A stretch of DNA of 7,947 nt from Rhodocyclaceae bacterium (GTDB taxonomy: Bacteria; Pseudomonadota; Gammaproteobacteria; Burkholderiales; Rhodocyclaceae), in assembly GCA_030689585.1 (NCBI GenBank), contig JAUYFZ010000277.1, forward strand, positions 1 through 7,947, written 5' to 3'. Every line of letters starts with the position of its first letter. The first letter of the stretch is position 1. Shown one piece after another: positions 6,786 to 7,947 of the stretch. The notes below the pieces were generated by a model, which worked only from the letters and a program-made list of their open reading frames with translations, was not told the DNA's origin and made no database searches. The position numbers and the translations under genes were made by a program.

Positions 6786-6808
6786 TTCCAAGTTTACTCT
6801 TACAACGA

Positions 6809-7804
6809 TTAATGTTTACCTTCACGCGTCAGGAGTTCGGCCAAATCAACCCCAACTTCCGCCTTGCCACCGAAACCCGTTCCGAGTTTTTTGGCGGAAA
6901 AGTTTTTCAGGGCTTGATCGTAATGTGCCTTGGACAAAGGAACATAGCCGACTTCCTTCGTCAGCTTAGGGGCGTGCTGCAAGTAATACTGAACAAACTC
7001 TTGAACCTCGGCACGCGCCATGGCCTTTTCGCTGACATAAATAAAGATCGGACGAGCCAGCGGCTGATAAGTGCCATCCATCACCGTTTCCAGGGAAGGA
7101 GAAACGGCTTTGGTGCTGCCCTTGTTGATGATGGGCACGGCTTTCAGCTTGTCCTTGTTTTCTGCGTAATACGCCATGCCAAAGTAGCCCAACGCATTGG
7201 CATCACGGGAAACCCCTTGCACCAGCACGTTGTCATCTTCTGACGCGGTGAAGTCGCCCCGGCTGGATTTTTCCTTGCCGTTAATGGCATCGGTGAAGTA
7301 ATCAAAGGTACCCGAATCAGCACCAGGGCCATACAGTTTGAATGTGGCATCGGGCCAAGCCGGATTGATCTGGTTCCACTTGGTGATCTTGCCTTGAGCG
7401 GCAGGTTCCCACATGGCCTTGAGTTCTTCAACCTTGAGTTCTTTGATCCAGGTGTTTTTCGGGTTGATGACGACCGTCAGCGCATCAAAAGCTACGGGCA
7501 GTTCAACGTACTTAATACCCGCTTCGGCGCACAGCTTCATCTCTTTTTCGAGAATGGGACGGGACGCATCGGAAATGTCCGTGTCGCCACGGCAAAACTT
7601 CTTGAAGCCGCCACCCGTGCCGGAAATGCCAACCGTTACCTTGATGGCGTTCTTTTTGGATTTCTGAAATTCCTCGGCGACTGCCTCGGAAATGGGATAC
7701 ACGGTGGATGAGCCGTCAATTTTGACGATTTGCGCCCAAGCAGGCAGGGCAACCGTCATCAGACCGGCGGCGGTAAGTGCGAGTGAAATACGGGTAAAAC
7801 GCAT
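6809..7804 (-). CDS. pstS: Periplasmic phosphate-binding protein PstS
   Basis: Captures phosphate in the periplasm and delivers it to PstC-PstA. I chose the ATG at 7804 because it has a TTGGAG ribosome site 6 nt upstream and opens a clean signal peptide: basic MRFTR, a hydrophobic core, and an AWA cleavage site after residue 24. The frame runs on to 7930, but the extra 42 codons read through the promoter and a repeat and are not protein-like. The preprotein has 331 residues. Phosphate-contact regions are IDGSSTVYPI (29-38), GISGTGGGFKKF (59-70), DISDASRPI (76-84) and GADSGTFDYF (161-170). The pattern is of the PstS/SphX type, with GISGTGGGF and GVSRDANALGYFG. First gene of the operon, directly under a Pho box promoter with a leader of roughly 27 nt, so strong induction on phosphate starvation is expected. 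Confidence 0.97.
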   Translation of the reverse strand: MRFTRISLALTAAGLMTVALPAWAQIVKIDGSSTVYPISEAVAEEFQKSKKNAIKVTVGISGTGGGFKKFCRGDTDISDASRPILEKEMKLCAEAGIKYVELPVAFDALTVVINPKNTWIKELKVEELKAMWEPAAQGKITKWNQINPAWPDATFKLYGPGADSGTFDYFTDAINGKEKSSRGDFTASEDDNVLVQGVSRDANALGYFGMAYYAENKDKLKAVPIINKGSTKAVSPSLETVMDGTYQPLARPIFIYVSEKAMARAEVQEFVQYYLQHAPKLTKEVGYVPLSKAHYDQALKNFSAKKLGTGFGGKAEVGVDLAELLTREGKH

Positions 7805-7837
7805 AACGATCTCCAAGGGAAAGTAAGGGGAGCCGTC

Positions 7838-7871
7838 ATAGTAGAAATCAAATGTGACGGGATGATGACAA
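7838..7871 (-). promoter_or_regulatory. Pho box and -10 element of the pstS promoter
   Basis: Read on the minus strand, 7871-7854 is TTGTCATCATCCCGTCAC: two heptamers, TTGTCAT and CCGTCAC, separated by 4 nt, close to the PhoB consensus CTGTCAT-N4-CTGTCAT/C. Ten nt further downstream is TACTAT (7843-7838), a good -10 at the usual distance for PhoB-activated promoters, where the Pho box replaces the -35. Transcription would then start near 7831, leaving a short leader to the pstS ATG at 7804. The arrangement fits phosphate-starvation activation by the PhoB encoded in this window. Confidence 0.88.
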
Positions 7872-7906
7872 AGGATAACGCAGCCGATAAACCAAGGGGG
7901 TACTGA

Positions 7907-7947
7907 TTTAACGTGAAACACATTCCCCATCCCCCTCCCGGCCTCCC
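7907..7947. repeat. Left end of another G/C-rich element, cut by the window edge
   Basis: TTTAACGTGAAACACATT is followed by CCCCATCCCCCTCCC and runs to the right edge. It matches 3752-3792, the left border of element 3, at 38 of 41 positions, and so fixes a conserved left border for this repeat family. On the minus strand it lies immediately upstream of the pstS Pho box region, just as its twin lies immediately upstream of phoU. Confidence 0.85.

Noticed and set aside
7805..7930. 42-codon N-terminal extension of PstS
   Set aside because: It would bury the signal peptide, read through the Pho box promoter and start inside the repeat. The ATG at 7804 has a proper ribosome site and signal peptide.

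Overview
The window carries a complete phosphate-starvation locus on the minus strand. In transcription order it runs pstS, pstC, pstA, pstB, phoU, phoB, phoR. Tail to tail with phoR is the 3' part of a plus-strand gene for a DUF3422-family membrane protein. Base composition is moderate (roughly half G+C by eye). The gene order, the PhoR architecture and the DUF3422 neighbour suggest a beta- or gammaproteobacterium. I cannot name a genus from sequence alone.

Layout from left to right: DUF3422 protein C-terminal part (1-786, +); phoR (762-2009, -), overlapping it by 25 bp; phoB (2006-2701, -), coupled to phoR by an ATGA overlap; a 358-bp gap full of G/C-rich inverted repeats; phoU (3060-3737, -); a 327-bp gap with another G/C-rich palindromic element, a 39-bp tandem duplication and a pair of facing REP-like hairpins; pstB (4065-4856, -), pstA (4861-5796, -) and pstC (5798 to 6745 or 6775, -), packed with 1-4 nt between them; a 63-bp pstC-pstS spacer with a perfect hairpin; pstS (6809-7804, -); a well-formed Pho box promoter (about 7838-7871); and the start of one more G/C-rich repeat at the right edge.

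Functionally this is the classical Pst/Pho system. PstS binds phosphate in the periplasm, PstC and PstA form the membrane channel, and PstB supplies ATP hydrolysis. PhoU links transporter state to the sensor kinase PhoR, which phosphorylates PhoB. Phospho-PhoB should bind the Pho box upstream of pstS and switch on the operon. All catalytic and binding motifs I looked for are intact.

No gene here is novel. The unexplained part is the intergenic DNA: mosaic, highly palindromic C/G-rich modules bordered by a recurring GTGAAACA motif. They are interposed exactly between the transporter, phoU and phoBR modules and just upstream of the pstS promoter. Other points for a second look are a hairpin that places a candidate pstC ATG in its loop, REP-like hairpins with compensatory stem changes, and a PhoR with a shortened membrane anchor.
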